Below, in pieces: positions 33,152 through 44,467 of a DNA stretch of 64,000 bases. A model generated the notes under the pieces. The model did no database searches and was not told the origin of the DNA. It saw nothing but the letters and a program-made list of their open reading frames with translations. Source of the stretch: Gambelia wislizenii (taxonomy: Eukaryota; Chordata; Lepidosauria; Squamata; Crotaphytidae); contig JAUMIR010000004.1 of assembly GCA_030847615.1 (NCBI GenBank), forward strand, positions 75,361,001 to 75,425,000, written 5' to 3'. How positions within the stretch are numbered: position 1 is the first letter of the stretch; each line of letters opens with the position of its first letter. The translations under genes were made by a program, and so were the position numbers.

Positions 33152-35250
33152 TACCTTCAGTAAGACGAGAGACATTTGGGAACTTCTAAAAATCACTGAC
33201 AAATTACTATTACACACTACTGATGTAGAAGAAAACTCTTGAAATTGAGTTCTTCAAAACAATATTTTATATAGCAGTGGTTTAAAAATTTAATGAAATG
33301 TTTCCATATTGACCTGTTTCCTGTAGAAACGTTGGATGTAGATAAGAACCCAGGGGCATGTTCTAGTGTGCAAATTCAGTGCATTTGAGGTGCTTATATG
33401 ATCTCTGAGGGCCTGATCTCAGTACTGTATACCACGTGACAATCTTGAGTGTTTGCTGTAGAACACAACCCTGCATGCTACAGAGGAACACACAGTTGTG
33501 TAGTGACAAACTGAGTTCACAATAATTGTGTGGTGAACTGAGAAACAAGGCATTTTTTCACACATTGGGCCAAACTGTCTTTATGTATTGTATTAGTAGT
33601 GACTTTTAAAAAATATATGCTGCACAATAAACCATGAAAAAGAAATGTTATACCAAATGTTCTGTTTTGCAGGAAGGAGGAGATGGATGTAAGGATTCAT
33701 TGTTTTCATTTAACTGCAATTATATTATTTCTGGCTATTCTATGGAAGTTCAGATTTAAAAATGTAGGCTACAGCAGTATTCCTCTGTTTATGACTTCCA
33801 TGGACTATCAGCTGAGAAGTCTTAACAAATTAGAAATATGACTTCTTGGACAAACACTTACTCATCCAAGAAGTGCTGCCTTGCATCCATATTCTCCCAA
33901 TTTGTTTCATTTGGTAGCTTTAGATCCTATTGAGAAATACTGTCCTACAGCTGCATTTCTCCCCCAGAAACACAATTCATGCTGTGAAAAAGAAAACCAC
34001 ATATGTTTGAAGTTCTGTTCCATTTTTTTTTTTTTTTGGTAAAAAGGCCAGTGTGTGTAGATAGCTTTCTTGAAGAACCTCTAAGTGAGCATTCAGATGA
34101 CTTGAGAAGTGACATGTGATCAGAAATGTTATATGCATAATCTGAAAAAGAAATCTGGTTTGCATTTCTGTTTCACTAGTGCTTTGTTCCCCAGGCTTCT
34201 GCAAAGGATCAGCAGCTGTGACCCCTATAGATTCTCTATTCCAGTTCCAACAGATTCTCAAAATAGTCTTTCAGTTTTAAAAAAGGCAGGGGACTAAAGC
34301 ATTCCGTTTTGTCAAACCCATCAGCGCCATGTTTGGCACATTTACTTAAGCGGTGGAGTTTAAAGCTATATAGTTTGAAATTGTTCCGGTTCTGCAGACT
34401 AATCAAGTGACATGCCTTGTCATAGGGGTTTATATGAAGTCTGTAGATTATTTGCTATTGCTGTTTCTGGCTGGCCATTGTAGAGTGATCCATAAATGTA
34501 AATGATTTATTTAGTTTTTGTATGCTGCTCTTCATCAAGCTGAACATTTTCATAATAGGTCACTTTGAGTGAGAAGATGAATTCACATACTTTACCTGTT
34601 TAATATGTCAGATCTAAATGTGGACCAGATTCTTCATATCTAGTAAAGTGTGTTTCCATGCATTGCAGTTAACTGTACTGCTGTGTTGATCTATAATCCT
34701 GTTTAATATAACCTGAAGTATAAATATGGTTAGGACTGAGCTGTAAGTAGTATGTGTGTCAGTATGTATTTTATGTCTGCTCATTATCACATGAGTCTGT
34801 CACAGATAGTTTATTCCCTAGGACTAAAATGCAAGGAAATTAGTAGTATATGTATAGGGAATACTTCCTCTTTTGTACATTTTCAAATTCTTGTAAAGGC
34901 TAACTTTGTATATCAGGTACACTTTTTAAAAAGAAAATCTAAACAAGGGAGAGAAATGCAATGAGTCTCTTTTCACTCCAGCTGGCTTCTGGAGGCAGTC
35001 AGGGCAGCGAGTTTCTGCCAAATCCTACTCCAAGCTGGGAACACTCCCTCAATTATCCAGCTGAGGGTCGAGGTTGCTGATCTCTGTGAGTGCTTTCTTT
35101 TCCCTGAAAGAAATAATGATGCCAAATAGTTACTTGTTCCATATGCTGATTGCTTTAATTTTTTATCATTATACTACTTTGACTAGGATGTTATATAACA
35201 GTTTAGTTTTCTTGCACTTTTTCACACACTTTGCAATCTTATATGCATGA
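33152..35250. other. Non-coding DNA
   Basis: No gene or clear repeat. A T-run lies at 34024-34039. Confidence 0.45.
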
Positions 35251-35575
35251 CAGCCAGTGTGGTGTAGTGGTTTGAGCATTGTTGGTTTATAGCAGTTTGT
35301 AGTTGGTTTATAGTGGTTTGAGCATTGGAGATTTTGTTGTTGCTGTTGTGTGTCTTCAAGTTGTTTCTGACCTACAGCGACCCTAAGATGAACCTACCAT
35401 GGGTTGTTTTTTTTTTTTGGTAAGATTTGTTTAGAGGAGGCTTACCTTTGCCTTCCTCTGAGGCTGAGTACGACTTGTCCAAGGTCATTCAGTGAGTTTC
35501 CATGGCTGAGTGGGGAGTCGGACCCTGGTCTCTAGAGTCATCCAGTGCTCAAACCACTACCCCACACTGACTCTC
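35251..35575. mobile_element. Sauria-type SINEs in inverted arrangement
   Basis: A plus-strand tRNA-like head (35251-35335) with box A-like TGGTGTAGTGGTTTGAGCAT, internally duplicated, is followed by a near full-length minus-strand SINE (about 35336-35575). Read in reverse the second runs from the head (GTGTGGGGTAGTGGTTTGAG) through GCCTCAGAGGAAGGCAAAGG to the tail (GACTTGAAG-like and ACAACAGCAACAACAA). These are two insertions, or one insertion into the head of another. Confidence 0.7.
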
Positions 35576-36011
35576 AAGCTATGCATTGCTTTCATTCAAT
35601 TTATATTCTTCCCTTTTGCCATGGATGTGACTCATGTTAGTTTGTCTTGTTCATTTGTCCATTCAAGACAAGTACTGGAGGTTTTTGCCCCTTCCCTCAT
35701 GTCTACTGTCCATGTAGAAGGAATTGAGAATGCGTGTGATTGTCTGTTGCTTGTACTAAACACAAGAACTCCTAGATCTAAGGGAAGTACCTGCTTCAGC
35801 TGAATCTTCTTTTTGTACTATGACTCCTAAATTTGGGGGCTGAGCTTCAGAACTGGCAGGGCATCACCCAGGCCATGCTATGAATTTAATAACCCTTTAG
35901 ATTTCCAGTAGAAGAGCTCTGAGCCAACTGCTCTGTTGCATTACCTCCTTTTATTTGTGTCTTTCATCCATAGGTATCATGTATGCCCCCCCCCCATTGC
36001 ATCTTCTGAAT
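35576..36011. other. Non-coding DNA
   Basis: No supported features. Confidence 0.45.
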
Positions 36012-36148
36012 AGCCCAGTGAGGTAGGTTAGGTGAGAGATAATGATAAGCTGAAGATCACTCATTGAGACTCATTGGCTCAGTGGGGATTTAAACCTGGG
36101 CTTCTGCATTTTTAGTCTGTTACTAACCACTGTGCCATACATGCAAGA
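36012..36148 (-). mobile_element. MIR-like tRNA-derived SINE fragment
   Basis: The minus strand carries 'gcacagtggttagtaac' (box A area), CCCAGGTTTAAATCCCCACT (box B area) and 'gagtgatcttcagcttatc', then CTCACCTAACCTACCTCACT. This order is that of ancient tRNA-headed amniote SINEs of the MIR/CORE kind. The assignment to a precise family is uncertain. Confidence 0.5.
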
Positions 36149-36256
36149 TTTAAAGACACTATTATTACTTCTATTGCAGTATCCTTTTCAGTTACATTTA
36201 TGGTTTGATTCTCAGGTACTCTGTGCATACTTCATTTTAGTATGGAATACTAACAT

Positions 36257-36931
36257 TGTTAAGGAAAATGCAACATGGGACATACAGTGAAAGAAATAAA
36301 ATATGTATGTGAAAGTCACAATGACTAAGCAAGAGCAATTATGGGGCTACACAGGTGAAACTGCTAATGTAATCTAGAAGGCCTGAGAGCCAAGGACAGA
36401 GGTACTGAATGCAGATTGGAAACACCTGAGAATCATTAAGTGTACAAGGTGACATGTTGAAATACATGGGTTGGTCTTAAGCATGGGTGGAACTATGTGG
36501 ACCAATCAGAATGGAAGTACACACCCACTGGGTGGAAACTAACTAGTGGGTGGTGATAAACAATGGCTATAAAATTGTAATGTTTGCCAATGTATTGTGG
36601 TGGAGTAGAGGTGGTGTAGTTTGGAGATATTGTGGAGTAGTGTGTAGAGATTGTGATTTGTTGACCATATAGTATATTTATATAGCAGAATAAAGTAGGT
36701 TTTATATAAAACTACTGAGTTGCCTGAGTGAATCCTGGAGACGTTTTGGGGACACCTGGTGAAGAGTGAGAAGGCTTGGAGAGTTTGTCAGGATCTTCAG
36801 CCTATTCTCTGAAACTCTGCTGCTTTGGAGAAAAGCATTAACTACTGATCTAAGCTGGTTGGCTCTGCTGCATAACAAGGTGGTGAGTTTGAGCCAGAGG
36901 TGAAGAGCTACAACTCCCATCATCCCTGACA
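36257..36931 (+). repeat. Copia 5' LTR
   Basis: Starts TGTTAAGG and ends CCCTGACA. A TATA box candidate (TATAAAAT, 36568) and a polyadenylation signal (AATAAA, 36689) lie in the proper order, which gives the LTR a U3-R-U5 layout. Confidence 0.95.
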
Positions 36932-36932
36932 A

Positions 36933-36947
36933 GGGTTATGGGCCCAG
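36933..36947 (+). other. Primer binding site for half initiator-tRNA-Met
   Basis: GGGTTATGGGCCCAG starts 1 bp after the LTR. It is complementary to the anticodon stem-loop region of eukaryotic initiator tRNA-Met (..CTGGGCCCATAACCC..) and not to a tRNA 3' end. Drosophila copia and yeast Ty5 use such an internally cleaved tRNA primer. Confidence 0.85.
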
Positions 36948-37149
36948 TTACTAGAGCACCCAGCATCCACAGAAGCTGAAAGTTCCAGAGAGTGGAAGAA
37001 AGCTTTGTGGACGATAGATCAGAGCAAGCTGTTTGTGCTGCACTGATAAGCCTCGTGAGTAAATCATTTTGTGTTTTGCTTAAGCCCAGACGGGTCGGCT
37101 GTGCATACTCAGAAGGACTGTGTCAAATTGAGTCACTGCACAAATCAAG

Positions 37150-40100
37150 ATGGAATTTCTAAAGTTTAGTAAATTGAATAGAAACAACTACTCTACCTGG
37201 AAGATTTATGCCCAATCTCTACTAGTAAAGGAAGGTCTGTGGTCAACAGTTGAAACAGGGCTGGCAGCTGATGCTAATGAAGCCACTAAAGAGAGAGATA
37301 GTAAAGCAAAAGCCTGTCTTTATCTCATGCTTGAAGAAGACTTAATTAATGACGTCAGAGATAAAACGTCTGCCAAGGATGTGTGGGATACCTTGCAGAG
37401 ATTACACACTCCTTCAACTGCTTTTGCAAAAATGCTATGGTCTAAAAGAATATACAGGCAAAAGATGGCTAAAGGGCAGTGTGTGATAGAACATTTAAAA
37501 ATAATGCAAGATTTATTTGTGCAAGCTGAACTGAGGGGAGTGCAAATTAGCAAAGAGCAGCAATGCTACATTTTAATAGAATCGCTAGACTCTTCGTGGG
37601 ACAACATAACGAACAGCTTGCAGAACTTGCCAGAAGCTGAACTTAATAGAGACTTAATTGTGGCTAGAATACTGGAAGAGAACCAGAGAAGAATGTCTGA
37701 GCAGGGTGACTCAGCAAGCTTAAAGACTGTGCCAAAACAACAAACAACTCCTGACTGGCGAACGCAGGAGGAAGCAGCCTCTACAAGGGAGCAACGGAGG
37801 TGCTTTTATTGTAAGAAGATTGGTCATCTGCAGAGACATTGTAAACATTTTGCAGCTGAGAGACGCAAGCAAGCAGAGAGCAGATGGCAGCCGCGGCAGT
37901 ATCAAAAACAGTCCAGACCTCCATTTTTGAGGGACAGTGGTAATAAAAAGGGGGTTGCAACCATGATTAAGGAAAAACAAAATGCAAATTCTAAATGGCT
38001 AGTTGATTCAGGATCCACATCTTTGATGTGTAATGACATAAATTTAATAAGTAATAGAAAATCAGCTAATGTAAATGCTGTAGTTTTGGCTGATGGGAAA
38101 GAGCTAAGTACTGTAAATCAAATGGGTACTGTGTACATTCCAGGGCTAAAAGAGAATTTTAATGATGTCTTACATGTAAAGGAGTTAGAAAATAATTTGT
38201 TATCAGTAAGCAGATTAACAGAAAGAGACTACACAGTCATCTTTGAAAAGAACATGTGTAAGATAAAACTGAATGGGGAATTGCGTGGCATAGGTTTGAA
38301 AAAGGACAAACTTTATTATTTGGAGGACAATATTGATAGCTACAGGGTTGAAGAAGCTAATAACATAGAAAATATTCCAATCCACAAAGACTGCATACAC
38401 GAGCTTCACAGAAAATTCGGCCATGCAAGCTTCAAATGTTTAAAGAATTTAATCAGTATGTGTCCAGATTTAAAAGTTACTGAATGTAAAAACCACTTAG
38501 ATTGTACTGTATGTCATCAGGTAAAGGTCAGAGCTTTTCCAGTAGCTAAGAAAACAAAAAGAATTGCTCAAAGACCATTTCAGTATGTACATGCAGATGT
38601 CGCCCAAGCTAATTGCTTGTCCTTAGGGGGAAGCAAGTATTTCCTAGTAATTGTTGATAGGTATACAAGGTTTGCATTTGTGAGAATAATGAAAAACAAA
38701 TCTGACGCTGGGCAAAGTTTAAAAGCATGGGTAAGAATGGTGGAAAGGCAATTTGATAGCAGAGTAGGCACCATCATTACTGATAGAGGAGGAGAATTTT
38801 TAAATAATCAGTTGTTTAACTGGTTTCAAAAGGTGGGAATAAGGCATGAAACTACAAACCCTGCTTGTCCTAGTGAGGATGGGTTAGCAGAGAAGAAAAT
38901 ACAAGATATAAAAAGAATTACTGCTTGTATGATGGCAGATGCAGGGGTGAAAGATAGTTTTTGGGCAGAAGCAACTTTGACTGCAATACATATCAGTAAC
39001 AGATTGTATCATTCAGAAATTGAAGACATTCCCTACAGGGTATTGTATGGGAGAATGCCAAATTACAGGTACTTAAGGGTTTTTGGACTATTTGCTCATG
39101 TTTACACACCTGCTTGTTTCAGGAGGAAAGGAGAACCCAAAAGCAAAAGGCTTAGGTTTTTGGGGTATTCTGGAAATAGCTACAAGTTTCATTTGGGAGG
39201 AAAACAAGTGCAGTATTCTAGGTCTGCAAATTTTGAGAGACATGCTGGTTGGGACAAACTGCATGCCAATAAAGAAGTGTTTTTGAGATTAGGGAGTTCA
39301 AATGAGCCAAAAGCACAAACTGAACCAATCTCAGGAAACGGAGGGGTTTCAGTTAAGCAGGAAGCATCACCTAGCAGCAGTGGTAGTTCTTCTGATGATG
39401 AGATAGCATCTAGGCCTACTACTACTCGAATGACTGAAGACAAGAGATTTAGTCATAGAACTACAACTCCTAGTAGAGAAAGTGAGGATGAAAGAGACAG
39501 AACAGCAGATTTTATTCCCAGGCGTAGTCATAGAGTTAGAAAGCCTCCAGATAGGTTTGTTGTGACAAAGGCAAGAGCTTGTTTAGCAGTAGAAGAGCCT
39601 GAAAGTTTTGAAGAATTGGAAAGTTACTCTAGTGAAGAACAGGAAAGATGGTTTGATGCAATGGATAATGAGTTTGGTTGCCTGGTAAATAAAGATGTTT
39701 TTGAAATTGTTGACAGACCCAAAGACAAGAAAGTAATTGGTTGTAAATGGGTATACAAAAGGAAAGAAATGCCAGATGGAAGTATCAAATATAAAGCTAG
39801 GTTAGTGGCTAAGGGTTTTGCACAACAGCAGTATGAGAACTATGATAAGACATATTCTCCAACTGCAAAGCCAGAAAGTCTGAGAATGGTTCTAGCTGTA
39901 GCAGTAAAAAGGAATTTAGTTGTAGAACATTTTGATTTTGAGACAGCTTACTTGAATGCGGTTCTGGATGAAGAAATATTTATGGAACAGCCACAAGGTT
40001 TCGAAGAAAATGGTAGTCAGAGAGTATATAAATTAAAGAAAGCGTTGTATGGTTTAAAACAAAGTGCCAGAGCGTGGAATCTGTGCATCAATGATGAGCT

Positions 40101-41115
40101 AGTAAAGCTAGGTTACAAAAGGAGCATTGCAGATGCTTGTGTTTATACAAAAGGAGACATAGTATTAGTGATTTATGTAGATGATTTGTGTGTAGCAGCA
40201 AAGTCAAAACAGGAAATTGAGTCAGTAAAAAAAGAATTGTCTAAAAAGTTTGTTTTGAAGGACTTAGGTGTATTGAAGTCTTATTTAGGTATTTGCGTTG
40301 AATGGACAGAAGAAGGACATTGTTTATTAAGTCAGAGAAATAAAATTGAAAGACTGATTGAAAAGTGTGGATTACAGAATGCAAAAATAGTAAGAGCTCC
40401 AATGACAACTGGTTTTGTGTCTGAAGAAACAACTAGAGCGTTTGAGGACAAGACTCTATTCAGAAGTATAATAGGATCTTTACAATTCATATCTTGCCAC
40501 ACCAGACCAGACATTTCTTATGCTGTAAATGTATTGTCTAGAAGGGTTAATGATCCAAAAATTGAAGACTGGACAGCGGTAAAACATTTATTGAGATATT
40601 TGAAAGGAACCTTAGATAGGAAATTGATAATAAGAAACAATAGTTCAGATCTAGATTGTTATGTAGACAGTTCATTTGCATCAGAATTAGGAGACAAGAA
40701 GTCAGTTACAGGAATGATAATTAAATATAGTGAAAGTCCAATAGTATGGAGAAGTAGAAAACAAACTAATGTAGCGATAAGCACAACGGAAGCAGAATTC
40801 GCTGCTTTGAATGAGATAGTAAATGAGGTACAGTGGATTAAGCAATTGCTAAATGATTTAAATGAAAGTTACAAGATACCAGTGGAAATTCTGGAAGATT
40901 CACAGTCATGCATAGCGATGGCTGAAACTGAAAGTTTGAAGAACAGAACAAAATATGTTGGTGTAAGATATCAAAATGTGCGAGACATGGTTCAGAAGGG
41001 TGAAATAGAATTGAGATATATAGAAACACAACACAACATAGCAGATTTGTTCACAAAAGCATTGACAGCAGAAAAACATGAAAGGCTGACACAAATGGTT
41101 GGAATGACATTGTAA
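37150..41115 (+). CDS. Copia gag-pol polyprotein
   Basis: A single 1321-codon frame starting at ATG 37150 (AAGATGG context), 218 bp after the 5' LTR. In order: a gag domain (residues 1-200) starting MEFLKFSKLNRNNYSTWK; a CCHC zinc knuckle CFYCKKIGHLQRHC (from C218); the protease motif WLVDSGSTS (D286); a GAG-pre-integrase HHCC region with HRKFGH and CTVC (about 417-460); integrase with D483, D545 and E581, a D,D-35-E spacing; a Ser-rich linker; reverse transcriptase with FDFETAYLNA (D929) and YVDD (1009-1012); and RNase H with YVDSSF (D1173) and STTEAEF. All key residues are present and there are no stops or frameshifts. Gag and pol are fused, as in copia itself, so no frameshift signal is needed. 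Confidence 0.95.
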   Translation: MEFLKFSKLNRNNYSTWKIYAQSLLVKEGLWSTVETGLAADANEATKERDSKAKACLYLMLEEDLINDVRDKTSAKDVWDTLQRLHTPSTAFAKMLWSKRIYRQKMAKGQCVIEHLKIMQDLFVQAELRGVQISKEQQCYILIESLDSSWDNITNSLQNLPEAELNRDLIVARILEENQRRMSEQGDSASLKTVPKQQTTPDWRTQEEAASTREQRRCFYCKKIGHLQRHCKHFAAERRKQAESRWQPRQYQKQSRPPFLRDSGNKKGVATMIKEKQNANSKWLVDSGSTSLMCNDINLISNRKSANVNAVVLADGKELSTVNQMGTVYIPGLKENFNDVLHVKELENNLLSVSRLTERDYTVIFEKNMCKIKLNGELRGIGLKKDKLYYLEDNIDSYRVEEANNIENIPIHKDCIHELHRKFGHASFKCLKNLISMCPDLKVTECKNHLDCTVCHQVKVRAFPVAKKTKRIAQRPFQYVHADVAQANCLSLGGSKYFLVIVDRYTRFAFVRIMKNKSDAGQSLKAWVRMVERQFDSRVGTIITDRGGEFLNNQLFNWFQKVGIRHETTNPACPSEDGLAEKKIQDIKRITACMMADAGVKDSFWAEATLTAIHISNRLYHSEIEDIPYRVLYGRMPNYRYLRVFGLFAHVYTPACFRRKGEPKSKRLRFLGYSGNSYKFHLGGKQVQYSRSANFERHAGWDKLHANKEVFLRLGSSNEPKAQTEPISGNGGVSVKQEASPSSSGSSSDDEIASRPTTTRMTEDKRFSHRTTTPSRESEDERDRTADFIPRRSHRVRKPPDRFVVTKARACLAVEEPESFEELESYSSEEQERWFDAMDNEFGCLVNKDVFEIVDRPKDKKVIGCKWVYKRKEMPDGSIKYKARLVAKGFAQQQYENYDKTYSPTAKPESLRMVLAVAVKRNLVVEHFDFETAYLNAVLDEEIFMEQPQGFEENGSQRVYKLKKALYGLKQSARAWNLCINDELVKLGYKRSIADACVYTKGDIVLVIYVDDLCVAAKSKQEIESVKKELSKKFVLKDLGVLKSYLGICVEWTEEGHCLLSQRNKIERLIEKCGLQNAKIVRAPMTTGFVSEETTRAFEDKTLFRSIIGSLQFISCHTRPDISYAVNVLSRRVNDPKIEDWTAVKHLLRYLKGTLDRKLIIRNNSSDLDCYVDSSFASELGDKKSVTGMIIKYSESPIVWRSRKQTNVAISTTEAEFAALNEIVNEVQWIKQLLNDLNESYKIPVEILEDSQSCIAMAETESLKNRTKYVGVRYQNVRDMVQKGEIELRYIETQHNIADLFTKALTAEKHERLTQMVGMTL

Positions 41116-41137
41116 GACACATACAATATTTTATTTC

Positions 41138-41146
41138 GGAGGGGAT
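41138..41146 (+). other. Copia polypurine tract
   Basis: GGAGGGGAT lies directly before the 3' LTR and is the plus-strand DNA primer site. Confidence 0.85.
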
Positions 41147-41821
41147 TGTTAAGGAAAATGCAACATGGGACATACAGTGAAAGAAATAAAATATGTATGT
41201 GAAAGTCACAATGACTAAGCAAGAGCAATTATGGGGCTACACAGGTGAAACTGCTAATGTAATCTAGAAGGCCTGAGAGCCAAGGACAGAGGTACTGAAT
41301 GCAGATTGGAAACACCTGAGAATCATTAAGTGTACAAGGTGACATGTTGAAATACATGGGTTGGTCTTAAGCATGGGTGGAACTATGTGGACCAATCAGA
41401 ATGGAAGTACACACCCACTGGGTGGAAACTAACTAGTGGGTGGTGATAAACAATGGCTATAAAATTGTAATGTTTGCCAATGTATTGTGGTGGAGTAGAG
41501 GTGGTGTAGTTTGGAGATATTGTGGAGTAGTGTGTAGAGATTGTGATTTGTTGACCATATAGTATATTTATATAGCAGAATAAAGTAGGTTTTATATAAA
41601 ACTACTGAGTTGCCTGAGTGAATCCTGGAGACGTTTTGGGGACACCTGGTGAAGAGTGAGAAGGCTTGGAGAGTTTGTCAGGATCTTCAGCCTATTCTCT
41701 GAAACTCTGCTGCTTTGGAGAAAAGCATTAACTACTGATCTAAGCTGGTTGGCTCTGCTGCATAACAAGGTGGTGAGTTTGAGCCAGAGGTGAAGAGCTA
41801 CAACTCCCATCATCCCTGACA
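41147..41821 (+). repeat. Copia 3' LTR
   Basis: Same sequence as the 5' LTR at an offset of 4890 bp. Reading both row by row I saw no difference over 675 bp. Confidence 0.95.
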
Positions 41822-41826
41822 AACAT

Positions 41827-42968
41827 ATGCATAACAATGGATTTTTTCAGTAAAATCTGCTTTTGGGGAGATAGCGCTGAAGCCTACACAGAGAATAATT
41901 GTTATGGATGTTGAATAAAAAAATAGCATTTAAGAAGTGTGCTTTAAAAATTGGTAAGTGATGGGATTTCTCTTTAGTTTTCTGCTGAATGTGACTGCTA
42001 GGTTGCTGGCTTGAAGATAACTGATCATTATGGTAACCTCCTAGTAGAATTCCTAGTGGCTGACAAAAGCAGATCTACGAATAAAGTAGTCATGCTGGGA
42101 TAGGCATAAGACTCTAAGAAATTATTTGTGTGAAGATATTCTTTTTATTGCCTGCCTGATAAGAACCTATGAGAAGCCTTTCATTGGAGATATTCTACAT
42201 CTTGTTCTCTTATTATGTTGGGTTTACAAAAAATATTTTAATCTTTTGTTTTTAGTTTGGGGGTGAATAATAATAATTTAAATACTATAAATTAACATTA
42301 CAGTATTTTCTATACAAACAATGAAGTGCCTACAACAACTTGAGCATAGAATTAAGTTATAATACTGAAGAAATTATTCAGGATCATCAGATCAGGTCAA
42401 TCAGGTGGCCTCCATATGTTTGTCTTTTCTTTAAAAATGAGTGAGACACCTGAATGTGGGATAGATTAATATATTTCAGACTTTCAGCATTGCTTTGAGA
42501 GAGAAGTGGCACAAAAAAGGGAGAGAAATTCCAGAAGGGAAGCCATGTTAGTTTGTTAGAGCACACATATAGAAGACTGATGTTTCTGATTTTCTGGATG
42601 GGGTCATTCTTCTCAAAGGACCAGGTTTACACCCATGGCAGAAAGGCTCTTCCACCAGGTAAGATCTGTAATCCAGCAGCAGCCTTTCCTGAATCAGGAT
42701 GGTAAGATCTACTGTGAGAGTATACTATTGGTGTTTTAAATATGAGGACCAGACTTGATTTCCTGGAATGTTAGCACTCTGGGCTATTTTCTGGAATATG
42801 ATTGTATTGCAGGAAAGGATGAAAGAAAGTGGTTTCTGTGAATTTTTTGCAGCTTAGCATTTTATTACCTATCAGTTTAATTTATATACCGTACTGCATG
42901 TGTATTCTTAGTAGACTTGAACCTGTGAAAGTTTATGAAGTAGAATTATAAGTAGACTTAAGTCTGTG
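41827..42968. other. Non-coding DNA
   Basis: No supported features. Confidence 0.45.
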
Positions 42969-43190
42969 GAGATTTTCACACTACACTGTTATAGTGTTAC
43001 TATTCCAATTTAACTGCTCTGGCTTCCTCCTGTGGAATTCTGGGGTTTGTAGTTTAGTGAGGCCTAAGAGCTCTCTGGCTGAGAGTTGTAAATGCCCCTC
43101 CCTAAACTGCAAATCCCAGGATTCCACAGGAGGCAGCCATAGCAAATGACGTGGAATAGCAACGTTATAACAGTGTAGTGTGAAAATCTC
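42969..43190. mobile_element. Palindromic MITE (CACTACACTGTTATA termini), copy 2
   Basis: The 222-bp element has terminal inverted repeats GAGATTTTCACACTACACTG.. that are perfect for about 25 bp at both ends (42969 and 43190). The interior is symmetrical: TGGAATTCTGGGGTTTGTAG and AAATCCCAGGATTCCACAGG. It is the same family as 978-1182. A weak TGTG lies on both flanks but no 8-bp duplication is visible. Confidence 0.8.
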
Positions 43191-43285
43191 TGTGAAAGCT
43201 TATGCTACCAGCTTCTTTCTCTCAATCTTAAAGGTGCTACAAGATCCCTTTGCATACTGAGCCAGACTAACATGGCTATGTCTTT
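43191..43285 (+). repeat. Unclassified interspersed repeat
   Basis: 'gtgaaagcttatgctaccag', 'cttaaaggtgctacaagatcc' and GCCAGACTAACATGGCTATG match the repeat seen as an inverted pair at 521-972. Confidence 0.5.
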
Positions 43286-44459
43286 GAAGACTTTTGGTGT
43301 AACAGTTCATGCTTAAAACTATAAAAGACAAAAAAAAAAAATCACCTTCTGAAAATCTGAAAGGAGGCTATGTTTTTGCAAAATTTTACATAACAGATGT
43401 TTCATTCCTGTGTGGCAAGCTTAGCTCCCCTCCCTTGTGGCCTTCATGATATAACTGACAGAAACAGATAGACTTACTAGCAATTCCAGTGCTGATTGAG
43501 TCATCAGTCTTGTCCATCCCTATCTCTCTCCCATGCCTATGCTTCAGAAGGGCAGTCTTAAAAGAAATTAAGGTGTGCATACCTTCTGATTGATAAACCT
43601 TGGATTGTCTTAAATACATTGAACAATTATTTTGAGTAGGAGATAAAGGATTGTGATGTTACAGGAGCCAGCCAATGAGCATTATGAACAGCTGGCTTCT
43701 ACTGCAAACTGGCAGAACTAGTTTTCTCTTAATCTCAACCCTAGAGTAGAATACCGGTAGGTATGTTTTTGAGATTATGCTGAGTGTGCTTTCAGAATGA
43801 CCCAGTTGCCCCAGTAAGTGTACTTGTATGCAGTCTTTCATTAGTATTTAGTAATTGATTTACAGTAAGTTTTTTTTCCTGTTCAGAATAATATAGTGGA
43901 AAATAAGAGCATTTACTATTTGAGATGCGTTTCTTATGGTCCAGAATCTCCAAAGCTTAATTGATGAAAATTGCAAGGAAATGTATTTCTCCCCCTTTGT
44001 TTAAATCCTCTTCTAATCTGCATGGTGATGGTTTCAGAAATCAGATACAAAGATATACAAGCTTGCTTAAGTTCAGTTTCATAAATATTGAAAATGGCAT
44101 TATTAAGATTCTCTGAATTGTATACCCTGACACCTAGGAAAGGGACTGTTAGACATTAAAATAGCAGCTGCCACCCTCCCTTTCTGTCTTCCAGTCAGAT
44201 CTACCAGCTTACTTACTGCCCATTGTCAAGAGAATTGACAGTGAACGCTAATGTCCTCCATCTGTTATAATATATTAAAATAGCATCAAGGGCATCACCT
44301 CCAAATTACACCTTAAAGCAAGCCTGTGGTACTAACATTGGGAAAAAAATGTTTTTCTTTCCTAGGATACAACACCCAAAAATGTACATTATGCTTCTAA
44401 TTGGGGTAATATTTGTCTCCCAAAATAGCTAAGGACTTAGAGAAGAATTCTTCCACAAT
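43286..44459. other. Non-coding DNA
   Basis: No supported features beyond an A-run at 43330-43342. Confidence 0.45.
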
Positions 44460-44467
44460 AGATAAGC

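Larger units (their letters stand above)
36257..41821 (+). mobile_element. Complete Ty1/copia LTR retrotransposon
   Basis: The 5565-bp element has two direct 675-bp LTRs that look identical on base-by-base reading. The flanking 5-bp target duplication AACAT (36252-36256 and 41822-41826) is perfect. It also has a primer binding site, one long gag-pol frame with protease, integrase, reverse transcriptase and RNase H in copia order, and a polypurine tract. Integrase precedes reverse transcriptase, which separates Ty1/copia from Gypsy, BEL and retroviruses. No lesion is visible. The base composition is A-rich on the sense strand, unlike the CR1 and DIRS genes. It is the youngest element in the window and may be competent. 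Confidence 0.95.

Noticed and set aside
36257..41821. Endogenous retrovirus
   Set aside because: Integrase precedes reverse transcriptase, there is no env, and the primer is an internal tRNA-iMet segment, so this is Ty1/copia.
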